Below, piece by piece: positions 9,294-19,266 of a stretch of 64,000 bases of DNA; position 1 is the first letter of the stretch, and every line of letters begins with the position of its first letter. The stretch spans positions 124,001-188,000 of the forward strand of contig NZ_JABFDF010000003.1 in assembly GCF_013403985.1 (NCBI RefSeq), read 5' to 3'. The stretch comes from Winogradskyella ludwigii (lineage in GTDB: Bacteria > Bacteroidota > Bacteroidia > Flavobacteriales > Flavobacteriaceae). The notes below the pieces were generated by a model, which was given only the letters and a program-made list of their open reading frames with translations, was not told where the DNA came from and did no database searches. A program made the position numbers and the translations under genes.

Positions 9294-11084
9294 TTATTTT
9301 ATTGGTAAAATTTTAATAGATTTTAGACTAGATGTTTGCGCATCACCCTCAACCAAAGACGTTTTTATTATATGATTACCTGCCGTTTTAAATTCTAAAA
9401 TTCCCATTCTGCGATATGCATATTTATCGGTTGCTGCTTGCTGGTTTTGAACTTTTATACCTTCATCTGTTGTTGTTTTCCAAACCAATCGTCCTTCACC
9501 TTTGTATTCTAAATCTAGATAATAATAACCTGGTTCTTGAACATTAACCTCCCAACAAACCATGCCGTCTTCTTCCCAATTGCTTACTTGATTGGCGTGT
9601 TTCCATTCACCAAATTTTTCCATCCAACGTACGTTTTTTTGTTCTGCGCCTTCAGCTTCTCCAAATTCGGTTAATAATCTAGTCGGCAAATTTGGATAGA
9701 TGCCTAAGTTTGTTTCTACAATCGGTTCTGCGTCTTTTAGCTTAACTTCAATTACAGAGATTAACTCTTCTGGAGCTTCGTAAGGCACATTTATAACCAA
9801 CCAATCGTTTTCTATTTTATATGTTAAGTCACTGCTTTCTGATCCATTTAAAAGCAACACGTCTTTCACTTTAGATTTTAAACCAGGTAAATATAATTTA
9901 CCATCCGTTGGCCATTCACTTACAGATAAATAAAGAGATTCATCGTTTGTAGTGACATCTCCCCAAGGCAATGCAAAACCCCAAGGCGAACTGCCTGCGT
10001 CATAAATAACTTGTGGATATTTTTGTATCCAACGACCAGATTCCTGTAAAAACTCTATCCCTATACTTGGAATCGCGCCGCTACTATCTGGACCAACATT
10101 AAATAAATAAGTACCTCCTCTAGCAACCGTTTCAATAACGCGACCTAGAATTTTTTTAGGACTTTTAAAATTGTTATCATACCAAGCATAAGACCAAGAA
10201 TCGTTATTTGTGTCTGCTGTTTCCCAAAGGCCTTCCACATTTCTGGTAGGCACTTCCATATCTCCAATGCTGGCATAGTCACCCATACCATAACCAACTC
10301 TACTACACATCATAGCATTTGGTTGTAATTCTCTCACCATATCGGCTAATTCTACCACATATTCTTTTGGCATATCTCCTGGTGTATCGAACCACACAAA
10401 GTCTATTTGTCCATAATTGGTACAGATTTCTTTAACTTGAGGTTTACACTTATTATAGAAGTAATCTTTAAAATCCACTTTATTTCCTTTTTCGTCTACT
10501 TCAGGACCTCTAGTGCCTCCTGGTGCTGTCCAGTCTTGATTATGAGAATAATAAAACCCGAATCCAAGTCCTAATTCTTTACAAGCTGCAGATAACTCGT
10601 GCATTGGGTCTCTACCAAATGGAGTTGCTTTAACAATATTAAAGTCACTCGCTTTAGAATCGAACATGGCGAAACCTTCATGATGTTTACTGGTAATGAT
10701 AATGTATTTCATCCCAGCATCTTTTGCAAGTTGCGCAATTTTTTTTGCATCAAATTCCGTAGGATTAAACGTTTTGGCGGTTTCCATATACTCTTTTGGA
10801 GAAATATTTGCAACACGCTTGCTCATTAGCCATTCTCCAATGCCGTAATAGGTTTTATCTTCCCATACACCACCTAGATTTGAAAATAAACCCCAATGAA
10901 TAAACATGCCGTAATTTCCTTCATCAAACAATTTTGCTTTTCCACTTTTTAAGGCATCACCAGTAACACTAGTTTCACCCCACATTTCTTCCATTCCTTT
11001 TTTATCCTTCTCTTGAGAATTTATGTCCAAAACACTAATTAAGATTAGTAAAACGGAAACTATAAAACATCTATTCTTAAACAT
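9294..11084 (-). CDS. GH29 alpha-L-fucosidase
   Basis: I chose the ATG at 11084 because it starts a signal peptide (MFKNRCFIVSVLLILISVLDINSQ); the frame upstream to 11198 lacks signal-peptide character. The 596 aa protein shows the GH29 hallmarks: GMFIHWGLFSNLGG, EWLMSKRV, YIIITSKHHEGFAMFDS, FGFYYSHNQDW and IDFVWFDTPGDM, where D233 fits the catalytic nucleophile position. It ends with a beta-sandwich of ~150 residues, the usual C-terminal region with a possible carbohydrate-binding role (GYYYLDLEYKGEGRLVWK). It releases alpha-L-fucose from non-reducing ends by a retaining mechanism. The acid/base glutamate, which varies in position across GH29, was not identified. It lies second in the TonB-headed operon, 123 bases from the receptor stop. 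Confidence 0.92.
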   Translation of the reverse strand: MFKNRCFIVSVLLILISVLDINSQEKDKKGMEEMWGETSVTGDALKSGKAKLFDEGNYGMFIHWGLFSNLGGVWEDKTYYGIGEWLMSKRVANISPKEYMETAKTFNPTEFDAKKIAQLAKDAGMKYIIITSKHHEGFAMFDSKASDFNIVKATPFGRDPMHELSAACKELGLGFGFYYSHNQDWTAPGGTRGPEVDEKGNKVDFKDYFYNKCKPQVKEICTNYGQIDFVWFDTPGDMPKEYVVELADMVRELQPNAMMCSRVGYGMGDYASIGDMEVPTRNVEGLWETADTNNDSWSYAWYDNNFKSPKKILGRVIETVARGGTYLFNVGPDSSGAIPSIGIEFLQESGRWIQKYPQVIYDAGSSPWGFALPWGDVTTNDESLYLSVSEWPTDGKLYLPGLKSKVKDVLLLNGSESSDLTYKIENDWLVINVPYEAPEELISVIEVKLKDAEPIVETNLGIYPNLPTRLLTEFGEAEGAEQKNVRWMEKFGEWKHANQVSNWEEDGMVCWEVNVQEPGYYYLDLEYKGEGRLVWKTTTDEGIKVQNQQAATDKYAYRRMGILEFKTAGNHIIKTSLVEGDAQTSSLKSIKILPIK

Positions 11085-11207
11085 ATACGTACTATTATTA
11101 ATTTTAAAACTTTTAGAAGTCTTTTCTAGACTTTTAATATTTATGGCATTGATATAGTCTTGAGAGTCATTTATATTTATCAACCTAATGATCATCAAGA
11201 ATTATTA

Positions 11208-14200
11208 TTAAAACTTATATCTCATCGTTAATTTCCAAATAGGGTTTCTGCTATAGTAAGCTGAAAAATTTCTAGTATCACCTCCTTGATACCTTCGAAT
11301 ATCCTCACCTGTAAGGTTAGATACGCCTGCACTAAGTTGTAATTTCTTATTTAATAAACTCTTTCTAAGGGTAATCCCAAGGGTTGTGCTTCCTTCAGTA
11401 TAGTGTGGTTCATCTGCACGTGTATTTCCACCGATAGCGCCTAAATTACTAAGGTAATCACCTCTATAAGCAGCAGTAAACCTTAGAGAAAAACCAGATC
11501 GCTCATAATACAAAGTTCCATTAGCGTTATGCTTAGCTGTTCCAGGAAAACCATCAGCTTGCTCCCCTAAATCTCCATCAAATTCACTTTCTACGTAAGA
11601 ATAATTAGCTTTTATACCAAAATCTTTTGCAAAACCAGGTAAAAAAGAAAGGTGTTGATTAAGTCCCACTTCAAAACCATAAATTCGGCCATCTGTAATG
11701 TTTATTGGCTTGGTTATATCAAATAACAAACCAGCCAAATCATCAGTACCACCTGTGCCATCAGGTAATGCTATCCCTAATAATTCTTCTCCGGGATATG
11801 TTTGATCTGGTGTTACTGCTTTTACTATATAATTTTTAAGATCTTTATAAAAAACACTAAAAATAAAAGCACCTCCGTTATTGGTATAAACCTCCAAAGT
11901 GGTATCATACATCCATGCTGTATAAGGTTTTAAGTCAGGGTTACCAGAAACAATAGTGCCTCTTAATCCCGAATTAGCTAAGTCTGCTGCATCTACAGGA
12001 TCAATATTGGTAAGAAAAGTAATCTCATTGTTTGGAATTAGATCAACAAACTTTGGTCTTGAAACTCCTCTATAAGCACTTAATCTTAACTTTACATTTC
12101 TTTTTAATGATAAATTAGCATTAAAGCTAGGTAATACGTCCCATCTTGAAGTTTCTACTTCGTAGTAAAAATTCTCTGTTGAAAACTCATCAATATCATC
12201 ACCAGTATCTGCATCTTCAAATGTTACTCCACTAAATCCTCTTGATTTATTTTGTGTTCTTACAGCTCTAACTCCAAAATTTAAACTTACAGGTAGCTTA
12301 AAAATCGCTGTCTTAACGTCCATTTGTGTATAAAAATCGGTACTAGCTTCATTCGCACCATAAGATCTTCTAGCATCAAAACCTAAATTATTTTCTTCTG
12401 CCTCTACGTCTTTTAAATCTATATCAAAATCAAAAATACTCCCTCCATCAATATCAGCATACCCTGGTAATAAATCTAATACAGCTTGTCCAGGGACTTT
12501 AACCCATCCGTTTTGCAAACCAGCAACATTACCTTCATTAAAACCTTCGCCTGTAATCTCTCCTAAAAGATCACTGTAAGCACCACTTTCATTTAGTTCC
12601 GCTACAATACCTCCATACAGACCACTTAATTGATCACTATCAGTATGTGAGGAAGTTGTTTGTCTAGCTTCAAAATCAGTTACCGCATATCTCGTTCCAA
12701 AAGTTATTTTTGCATTTTTATTTAACTCATATTCAAAATCAAATTTTGTAGCATAATTATACCCTTTAGTTTTAATAAGTCTACGTGAAACTCTATTAAG
12801 GTCGAAAGAAGCTGGATCAAAAGCCTCTGCGGGTAATCCATAACTAGGAAGTTCTCCTCTCAAATCAATATCTAAACTTGTTTGATCATATCCTCCGTTA
12901 CGTCCTTCAACTCTGTGAGTTATTTGTGTTAAATTTTGAAAAAAATCTAAATCTGAATACGAAATATCTGAAATGATTTTTAATTTATTTATTGGTTTAA
13001 ATGTTGTATTTAAACCAACTATATTATTGGTTGACTCATTATCATAAAATTGATTTGCATTCGTAATGGTAGTCCTAGCATTGTCCTCTGAAGAAGGACT
13101 TATATACGTTAATATATTTCCATTAAAATCAAGATCTCCTTCATCAAAAATATGGTTTCCCCCTAACAATTGAGTACCTCCTGTACTACCCAAACCTATC
13201 TGGAATTGCTGTCTATTCGAATTAGCTTCTACAGTTGTTCTGGTATAGTCTAATACCATATCTATTTCTTTTATTGGTCTCCATTGTATAGCTGCAGATG
13301 TTGCAAAACGCACTTCATTTTTTCTTAACAATGAATTATTAATGGTTCTTCCAACAATTACATCAGAATACTCTGTCCCATTTTCATCCGTAAGAGTAAG
13401 ACCCTGTGTAATTCCTCTTAATGAGGTTTCATCTTTAATATTGTCTTCATCCGCATAAATAACTGAAACAGCAACACCCAGTTTATCATTTATTTTCGTT
13501 CCATAAACACCTGAAAACCTTTGACCAAAATCAAGTTCATCAATTGGTGTATTAGATGCACCTCTAGCATTTATACTGGCAAAATAATTCTTCTTTCTAT
13601 ATTTTGCTTCTAGCGGTCTTATAGTTTGAAAATCTACAGAACCTCCAAGATTCGTTGTAACTTCTTTAGCCTGCGTTGTCTTATGAATTCTTGCGCCCGA
13701 AATAATTTCGGTAGGGATAACATTTAAATTAAACTTTCTAAAATCAGACTTACCTTCATTACCTGCAGATAAAGGTGTACGACCATTCACTGTTACACCA
13801 ACAAATTGTGGCCCTATACCTCTAATAGAAACTCTGTCTCCAGAAACCCCATCAACATCTCTTTCTATTTGTACTCCTGCAACTCTTTGCAAAGCATCTG
13901 CTGCGTTGGTGTCTGAAAAATCCCCAATATCTTCTGGTGTAATAGCTTCTATAACAGTAACAGCATCTCTTTTAGCTCTTACTTCAGCTAAATGCGAAGC
14001 ACGTATTCCTACATTAATAACGACTTCATTTAAAGACTCAGCGTCAGTTAACATCTGAACATTGATAATAGTTTTTCCTGTTGTAGAATATTCTACAGAC
14101 TTAAAACCTAAATAGTAAAACTCTAATACAGCATCAGCATTCTTTAGTTGTATAGTATATTCACCCTCCATATTAGTCGTTGCACCATTTTTTGTGCCTT

Positions 14201-14339
14201 TTTCTATAATACTTGCTCCTGGTAAAGGGATATTATTTTCATCTGTAACTTTACCTGTAATAATTTGTTCTTGAGCAAAACCAATAAAGCATTGGAGCAG
14301 AATCAAAAACAATAAGCCTTTAGTTTTATTTTTTTTCAT
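11208..14339 (-). CDS. TonB-dependent outer-membrane transporter (no SusD partner)
   Basis: The 1043 aa protein has a signal peptide ending near GFAQ, a carboxypeptidase-regulatory-like domain (ITGKVTDENNIPLPGASIIEKGTKNG, about 27-110), a plug domain (about 120-250, with DALQRVAGVQIERDVDG and VSIRGIGPQFVGVTVNGRTPLS) and a long beta-barrel ending in WKLTMRYKF, with the terminal Phe that outer-membrane insertion needs. It resembles the non-SusC TonB receptors used for oligosaccharides rather than a SusC. No SusD lipoprotein gene follows it, or occurs anywhere in the window. It heads the minus-strand operon and faces the plus-strand operon across 216 bases, so it is the likely importer for the fucan oligosaccharides. 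Confidence 0.9.
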   Translation of the reverse strand: MKKNKTKGLLFLILLQCFIGFAQEQIITGKVTDENNIPLPGASIIEKGTKNGATTNMEGEYTIQLKNADAVLEFYYLGFKSVEYSTTGKTIINVQMLTDAESLNEVVINVGIRASHLAEVRAKRDAVTVIEAITPEDIGDFSDTNAADALQRVAGVQIERDVDGVSGDRVSIRGIGPQFVGVTVNGRTPLSAGNEGKSDFRKFNLNVIPTEIISGARIHKTTQAKEVTTNLGGSVDFQTIRPLEAKYRKKNYFASINARGASNTPIDELDFGQRFSGVYGTKINDKLGVAVSVIYADEDNIKDETSLRGITQGLTLTDENGTEYSDVIVGRTINNSLLRKNEVRFATSAAIQWRPIKEIDMVLDYTRTTVEANSNRQQFQIGLGSTGGTQLLGGNHIFDEGDLDFNGNILTYISPSSEDNARTTITNANQFYDNESTNNIVGLNTTFKPINKLKIISDISYSDLDFFQNLTQITHRVEGRNGGYDQTSLDIDLRGELPSYGLPAEAFDPASFDLNRVSRRLIKTKGYNYATKFDFEYELNKNAKITFGTRYAVTDFEARQTTSSHTDSDQLSGLYGGIVAELNESGAYSDLLGEITGEGFNEGNVAGLQNGWVKVPGQAVLDLLPGYADIDGGSIFDFDIDLKDVEAEENNLGFDARRSYGANEASTDFYTQMDVKTAIFKLPVSLNFGVRAVRTQNKSRGFSGVTFEDADTGDDIDEFSTENFYYEVETSRWDVLPSFNANLSLKRNVKLRLSAYRGVSRPKFVDLIPNNEITFLTNIDPVDAADLANSGLRGTIVSGNPDLKPYTAWMYDTTLEVYTNNGGAFIFSVFYKDLKNYIVKAVTPDQTYPGEELLGIALPDGTGGTDDLAGLLFDITKPINITDGRIYGFEVGLNQHLSFLPGFAKDFGIKANYSYVESEFDGDLGEQADGFPGTAKHNANGTLYYERSGFSLRFTAAYRGDYLSNLGAIGGNTRADEPHYTEGSTTLGITLRKSLLNKKLQLSAGVSNLTGEDIRRYQGGDTRNFSAYYSRNPIWKLTMRYKF

Positions 14340-14555
14340 GACATGATGAGTTAGTTTGTGTTATTACAAATATGTATCAAATAAGATAAATCAGCTTGCT
14401 CAGTTCGCTTTAAAATTTTCTCAATTCAACCACACCCATTAAGAATCAGGCTATATCAGTACGTTTGAATTTTTACAGCAAAAAAATGACGGAATAGAGA
14501 AGCGTTACTAAATTAGTAAATGGTTACTTTGTATGTATACGATAAATGAACACAG
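14340..14555. promoter_or_regulatory. Divergent promoter region between the two large operons
   Basis: This 216-base gap separates the starts of the TonB receptor (minus) and the GH29 at 14556 (plus). It contains TACTTTG at 14525-14531, close to the Bacteroidota -7 consensus TAnnTTTG, about 25 bases before the plus-strand ATG. On the minus strand, CATATTTG (14374 to 14367) is one mismatch from that consensus and about 28 bases from the receptor start. Start sites are inferred. Confidence 0.45.
14505..14519. promoter_or_regulatory. 15-base palindrome TTACTAA-A-TTAGTAA, possible operator
   Basis: This is a perfect 7+1+7 inverted repeat immediately upstream of the putative -7 element of the plus-strand operon, in the divergent region. 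Its position suits a dimeric regulator controlling one or both operons. The same half-sites, ACTAA and TTAGT, recur with wider spacing at 1938-1952. A binding protein is not identified in this window. Confidence 0.35.
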
Positions 14556-16079
14556 ATGTCTATAGAAAAGCTTACAATCATCTTTTTTTTTACATTAAGT
14601 ACTTGTTTTGTTTTCGGTCAAACTAAGTCGGCTGAAAAAGTAATTGATGCGAATTGGAAATCTATGGCTGAGAACTATCAGGTTCCAGAATGGTTTCAAG
14701 ATGGTAAAATTGGTGTTTGGATGCATTGGGGAATTCCGTCTTCAATTGATGAGAATAGACCAGATGATGGATCGCACTACGGAAGACGAATGTATGGTGA
14801 TGAAGATTATGATGCTAGAAATGAACCAGACAGACTTAGAACGGTAAGATTAACAAAATGGCATACGGAACGTTATGGATCTCCTTCAGAATTTGGTTAC
14901 GAAAAATTTATAGCAGACTTTAAAGCTGAAAATTTTAATGCCGATAAGATTGTACAGTTTGTTAAAGCTTCTGGAGCACGTTTTATAATGCCAGTGGCCA
15001 CGCATCACGATAATTTTGATATGTATGATTCCTTCTTTCCTTGGAATTCGGTTAAAATGGGCCCAAAGAAAGATATACTTAGAGAGTGGAAAGATGCGGC
15101 ATATAAACATGATTTAAAATTTGGAGTATCTACTCACTTATATTGGTCGCCTCGCTTTTTTAGAACGGCTCGGAAATTTCAAAAAGAAGGCACACCAGAA
15201 TGGGAATTCTTTAATATGGATTATGACACTAAGGAATTCGCTAGTCAAGATAGTTGGAACGAACATTGGTACAAGCGATCTTGGGATTTAATAGAAAAAT
15301 ATGATCCAGATATGTTTAATAACGATTCTCCTTATCCGTCTATAAAAACCGGAAAAGGATTAGGTGTTAAACTATTTTCAGAGTATTTAAATAGAGATTT
15401 AAAAGAGAATAATGGCAAACAAACCACTGTTTTATCTTTTAAAAACGCAAAAGAGAACAAAGCTGCATTTACTTATAATTTAGAACGAGGGATGTTTGGT
15501 GAACAACAAAAACAGCCGTGGATATGGGCAACCGATTTATCTGGAAGTTGGTTTTATAGAAAAGATGCTTTCACCAAAATGTCTTTAAATGTTTTAATTG
15601 GTAATGCTATTGATGCCATCAGTAAAAATGGTATTGTAATGATTAATTTGGCGTTAAAAGGCGATGGTACGATTCCTGAGAATCAAATAAAAATGCTCAG
15701 CGACTTTGGAGCTTTTGTAAAGATTAATCAAGACGGTATTTACAATACCAGACCTTGGGAAACTTTTGGGGAAGGTCCTTTAGAAATTGTGACAAAACGC
15801 GCTGGTGAGAATTTAAAGCCATTCTCAGAAAAAGACATTCGTTTTACCACAAAAGATGGAAATCTTTACGCTTTTCTATTAGCACCACCAACAGAAGATA
15901 TTTTGATTAAGTTGTTAAAGCAAGATGGGCTTTTACAAAAGAATATAAAAGAGATACAGTTGTTAGGTAGCGATGAAAACATCAGATGGAACCGAAACAA
16001 AGATGGTTTGGCTATTACATATGATTTTAAAAACATCCCAAATCAATCTGCTATTTGTTTTAAAATAATTACAGAATAG
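14556..16079 (+). CDS. GH29-family alpha-L-fucosidase
   Basis: The 507 aa protein has a signal peptide ending near CFVFGQ. GH29 blocks are present in diverged form: IGVWMHWGIPS, FEKFIADFKAENFNADKIVQFVKASGARFIMPVATHHDNFDMYDS, FGVSTHLYWSPR and YDPDMFNNDSPYPS, in which D257 aligns with the WFD nucleophile position. A short C-terminal beta domain contains LLGSDENIRWNRNKDGL, a block also found at the end of the GH29 at 25811. The insertion DDGSHYGRRMYGDEDYDARNEPDR near residue 70 suggests an unusual substrate pocket. It is the first gene of the 20-kb plus-strand operon. Linkage specificity cannot be read directly. Confidence 0.88.
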   Translation: MSIEKLTIIFFFTLSTCFVFGQTKSAEKVIDANWKSMAENYQVPEWFQDGKIGVWMHWGIPSSIDENRPDDGSHYGRRMYGDEDYDARNEPDRLRTVRLTKWHTERYGSPSEFGYEKFIADFKAENFNADKIVQFVKASGARFIMPVATHHDNFDMYDSFFPWNSVKMGPKKDILREWKDAAYKHDLKFGVSTHLYWSPRFFRTARKFQKEGTPEWEFFNMDYDTKEFASQDSWNEHWYKRSWDLIEKYDPDMFNNDSPYPSIKTGKGLGVKLFSEYLNRDLKENNGKQTTVLSFKNAKENKAAFTYNLERGMFGEQQKQPWIWATDLSGSWFYRKDAFTKMSLNVLIGNAIDAISKNGIVMINLALKGDGTIPENQIKMLSDFGAFVKINQDGIYNTRPWETFGEGPLEIVTKRAGENLKPFSEKDIRFTTKDGNLYAFLLAPPTEDILIKLLKQDGLLQKNIKEIQLLGSDENIRWNRNKDGLAITYDFKNIPNQSAICFKIITE

Positions 16080-16112
16080 TTAAAAATAAAATTAAATTAA
16101 CTAGAGGTAACT

Positions 16113-17297
16113 ATGCGTTTAAAATCGTCCTTTTTAGTAGTTTTATTAGCCGTTTCTTTAAGTGCGTGTTCAGTACAAAAACAAGAGACACCTGTGGTAA
16201 AACAAAAATTACCAGAATTTTCATGGGATAAAATGCCTTTGTATATGCATCTGCGTAAATCTGAAGCATTTACAAAAAAAGAGCTAACCTATCTTTCAAA
16301 ATTTCCTCTAATAACATTTGAAAAAACAACAGGAAGTAAAGCATATGGATCCACAGAAATAGGTACTATTAGAGCTGCTAAAGCTGTAAAAAAAATAAAT
16401 CCTGATGCTAAAATATTATACTACAAAAACGTTATTGTAAACTGGGGAGGTTATTCTGAAGATGAAGAATTTTTATATAAACATCCCGAAGCTTTATTAG
16501 TTAACACTAAAGGACAAAAAGCGTTGATGCCAAACGGTAGAACGGGCTTCTTTGATATCTCTGAAGACTATGTTCGCGAATATTGGTTAAACCATGTGAA
16601 AAAAGTTACCGAAAGCCCATTTATTGATGGGGTGTTTTTAGATGCTAATATTAAAGTTTTAGTCCCTATGTTTTTTAACAATCGTGTTGGAGAAGAAAAA
16701 CGAGAAGCTATTAAAACGGGCTATTTATCCATGATGGCAGATTTAGACGCTCAAATAGGAAAAGACAACTTATTAATTGCAAATATTCTTCGTGTGCGAC
16801 CAGAATTTGAAGATTCAGGAAGGGAATATTTGAAATTCTTTGATGGTTCTTACATAGAAGGCTTTGAACATGAAAGTTTTGGCATGACTTATGAAGATTA
16901 CCTAGCAAAAGGTATTGAGGCTGTTCAAAAATCAGCAAGAGAAGGCAGTGTCATAGCGATGTCTCTTGGTATTGGTAAAGGATTGGAAAATGCTGAAGCA
17001 GGTATTGATGATGCTAGAAAAAAAGTAACCATAAATGAAAATTTTACAAAACGCTTAGATTATCTATTGGCTATTTTTCTTGTTTGCGCTGAGGAATACA
17101 GTTATGTCTATCCACATGATGGTTATGATATTCAAAAATCTGCGGTTTGGCTTAAAACGTTTCCGCAGTATGAGAAAAACCTAGGAGCACCAAAAGGCTA
17201 TGCCGTACGTGAAGGCTACATTTACACAAGGTCTTTTGAATATTTAGACGTTACCTTAGATATACAAAACAAAACAGCCCAATTAGATTGGAAATAA
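16113..17297 (+). CDS. Putative TIM-barrel glycoside hydrolase, lipoprotein (second of three paralogues)
   Basis: The 394 aa product carries a lipobox (SLSACSV, Cys19). It aligns along its length with the proteins at 8129 and 33626: LPEFSWDKMPLYMHLRK, PDAKILYYKN, FFDISEDYVREYW, FIDGVFLDAN, FDGSYIEGFEH and a final YIYTRSFEYLDVTLDIQNKTAQLDW. The conserved acidic residues at strand ends (VFLD and YIEGFEH) are reasonable catalytic candidates. It is more divergent than the other two and lacks their WGY/WGW aromatic motif, having YPHDGYDI instead. It sits 33 bases downstream of a GH29 gene. Surface or periplasmic anchoring is implied by the lipobox; the substrate is unknown but probably a piece of the fucan. 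Confidence 0.68.
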   Translation: MRLKSSFLVVLLAVSLSACSVQKQETPVVKQKLPEFSWDKMPLYMHLRKSEAFTKKELTYLSKFPLITFEKTTGSKAYGSTEIGTIRAAKAVKKINPDAKILYYKNVIVNWGGYSEDEEFLYKHPEALLVNTKGQKALMPNGRTGFFDISEDYVREYWLNHVKKVTESPFIDGVFLDANIKVLVPMFFNNRVGEEKREAIKTGYLSMMADLDAQIGKDNLLIANILRVRPEFEDSGREYLKFFDGSYIEGFEHESFGMTYEDYLAKGIEAVQKSAREGSVIAMSLGIGKGLENAEAGIDDARKKVTINENFTKRLDYLLAIFLVCAEEYSYVYPHDGYDIQKSAVWLKTFPQYEKNLGAPKGYAVREGYIYTRSFEYLDVTLDIQNKTAQLDWK

Positions 17298-17326
17298 ACT
17301 AACACTAAATTATTTATACATATAAA

Positions 17327-19219
17327 ATGAAATCACTTTTAACAACTCTAGCAATTTTATTGTTCTTTTCTAATTATGGAATTAGTCAAGAAAAAAAGGA
17401 TTTAGTAAAACCCAATATCATTATTTTTTATGCTGATGATTTAGGTTGGCAAGATACAGAAATAAATAATTTGGATGAACCAAGCCCATGGGAAACGCCT
17501 AATATTTCAAAATTAGCCAAAGATGCTGTAAACTTTACCAACGGATATTCTCCTGCACCTACTTGTGCTCCATCTAGATGTGCTGTTTTAAGTGGATTAC
17601 ATCCTACCAAAACAGGAGTAACACACGTTGCTGGAGGTCAAATGCCTACTGCAGAACAAAGCGCTAACTATATATCGCCTTTTTTTGAAGGAGGGTTGTT
17701 TTCAAAACATTTTACAATTGCGGAAGCCTTAAAAATGAATGGATATAACACAGGACATATTGGAAAATGGCATGCAGGACATGACGATTCTCAAAAATCA
17801 AAAAACCAAGGTTTTGATTTTGTTCATGAATCTAGAGGAGCACATCAAGGACCTAAAAAACCAGACAATCGTTTAAGTAAATTTGCGACAAAAGCAAAGA
17901 ATGATCCTTACCGTTTAAGTGATGAAAAATATCCTCCTTTTACCAAAGAATCTCCAGAAGGAATTTCATATCCATATGATGAAATTACTGAGAATGCTCT
18001 TAAATTTATTGGTGAAAGTAAAAACGAGCCTTTCTTCTTATATTTAGCACATTGGATGGTTCATTCTCCAATTCATACTAAAAACCGCGAGTTATTACAA
18101 TACTACTGTGATAAGTTAGGAATTGATTTCCCAACAAAAGATGTCCCTGTAACTACAGAAGGTCAAACAAACCCTTATTTTGGATCTATGGTAACAACCT
18201 TAGACTGGAGTTTAGGACGTGTTGTAGACTTACTAAAGAAAACAGACGACCCTAGAAATCCTGGTAAAAAATTATACGAAACTACTTATATCTTTTTTTC
18301 TTCGGATAATGGAGCCGTTGAACATGTAGGCAAAGAAATAGTTACAGATAATTTTCCATTAGATGAAGGAAAAAAATATGCTCAAGAAGGTGGTATTAGG
18401 GTACCAATGCTAATTTCTGGACCAAGCATACCAAAAGGAAAAGTATATGATGGATTGGTAAATCAACTAGATTTTTACCCAACAATATTAGGTTTAACAG
18501 ATAGTAAGATACCAACGAAGTATAGTTCGGATTTAGATGGATTAAATATTTCAAACGTATTATTAAATACTGATGCTGTTATTAAAGATGAAAAGGGAAT
18601 AGAAAGAAAAGATTTATGGTGGCATTTTCCTCACAATCGTGAATTTCAAATGCAATCTGCAATAAGAGCGGGAGATTATAAATTGTATAAAAACCATGTA
18701 AAAGGTAATTATGAATTATACCGCTTGTACAAAGATGGTAAAAGAGCAGATTTAGAAGAGAAATTTGATATTGCAGAACAGTCTCCAGAGATTGTTAAAG
18801 ATTTATCTACAAGATTAGAAAAGTATTTAAAAGATTACGATGCTAAATTCCCTTATAAAAATCCTTTAAAAATAAAAGGAGAACCAGAAAATGTAGCTGC
18901 TATTCCAAAAATTAAAACAGATTCTTTTGACTCTTCATCACGTAAAGTTACGGTTACATTAGAAAAAGGGAGCTCTAAAGTTATTGAGTTTTATGGATTG
19001 ATATCTTACAAAGATTTACATGCCGTTAAGAAAAATGGAAAACATAGAAAAGTTCACGAACCTTTTACAAAATTAGAAGGAGAATTTAATAAAAAGACCT
19101 CAGAATATACCTTAACGCTTCCAGTTGGAGTAACAGAAGCAGGTGTCATTTTTATAGATGAAAATAGATTTATGGTTAAAAGTAAATTTCATGCTTTAAA
19201 ATCACCTAAAAAAATCTAA
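17327..19219 (+). CDS. S1 sulfatase (tandem pair, first copy)
   Basis: The 630 aa protein has a signal peptide ending near NYGIS. It shows YADDLGWQDTEINNLDEPSPWETPNI, the CAPSRCA signature with Cys80, IGKWHAGHDD, FLYLAHWMVHSPI and FFSSDNGAVEH. A C-terminal ~110 residue beta-rich domain (KVTVTLEKGSSKVIEFYGLISYK) is shared with 19267, 52211 and 56601, which form one subgroup. It is closely similar to its neighbour at 19267, with stretches such as TDDPRNPGKKLYETTY identical. The stop at 19217 is followed in frame by nine codons reading K-K-I-R-N-K-K-N-K and then a second stop. This resembles the lysine tail of the neighbour, as if a tail had been cut off by a stop codon. Confidence 0.92.
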   Translation: MKSLLTTLAILLFFSNYGISQEKKDLVKPNIIIFYADDLGWQDTEINNLDEPSPWETPNISKLAKDAVNFTNGYSPAPTCAPSRCAVLSGLHPTKTGVTHVAGGQMPTAEQSANYISPFFEGGLFSKHFTIAEALKMNGYNTGHIGKWHAGHDDSQKSKNQGFDFVHESRGAHQGPKKPDNRLSKFATKAKNDPYRLSDEKYPPFTKESPEGISYPYDEITENALKFIGESKNEPFFLYLAHWMVHSPIHTKNRELLQYYCDKLGIDFPTKDVPVTTEGQTNPYFGSMVTTLDWSLGRVVDLLKKTDDPRNPGKKLYETTYIFFSSDNGAVEHVGKEIVTDNFPLDEGKKYAQEGGIRVPMLISGPSIPKGKVYDGLVNQLDFYPTILGLTDSKIPTKYSSDLDGLNISNVLLNTDAVIKDEKGIERKDLWWHFPHNREFQMQSAIRAGDYKLYKNHVKGNYELYRLYKDGKRADLEEKFDIAEQSPEIVKDLSTRLEKYLKDYDAKFPYKNPLKIKGEPENVAAIPKIKTDSFDSSSRKVTVTLEKGSSKVIEFYGLISYKDLHAVKKNGKHRKVHEPFTKLEGEFNKKTSEYTLTLPVGVTEAGVIFIDENRFMVKSKFHALKSPKKI

Positions 19220-19266
19220 AAAAAAATAAGAAATAAGAAAAACAAATAAAATTTAAAATACTTAAG

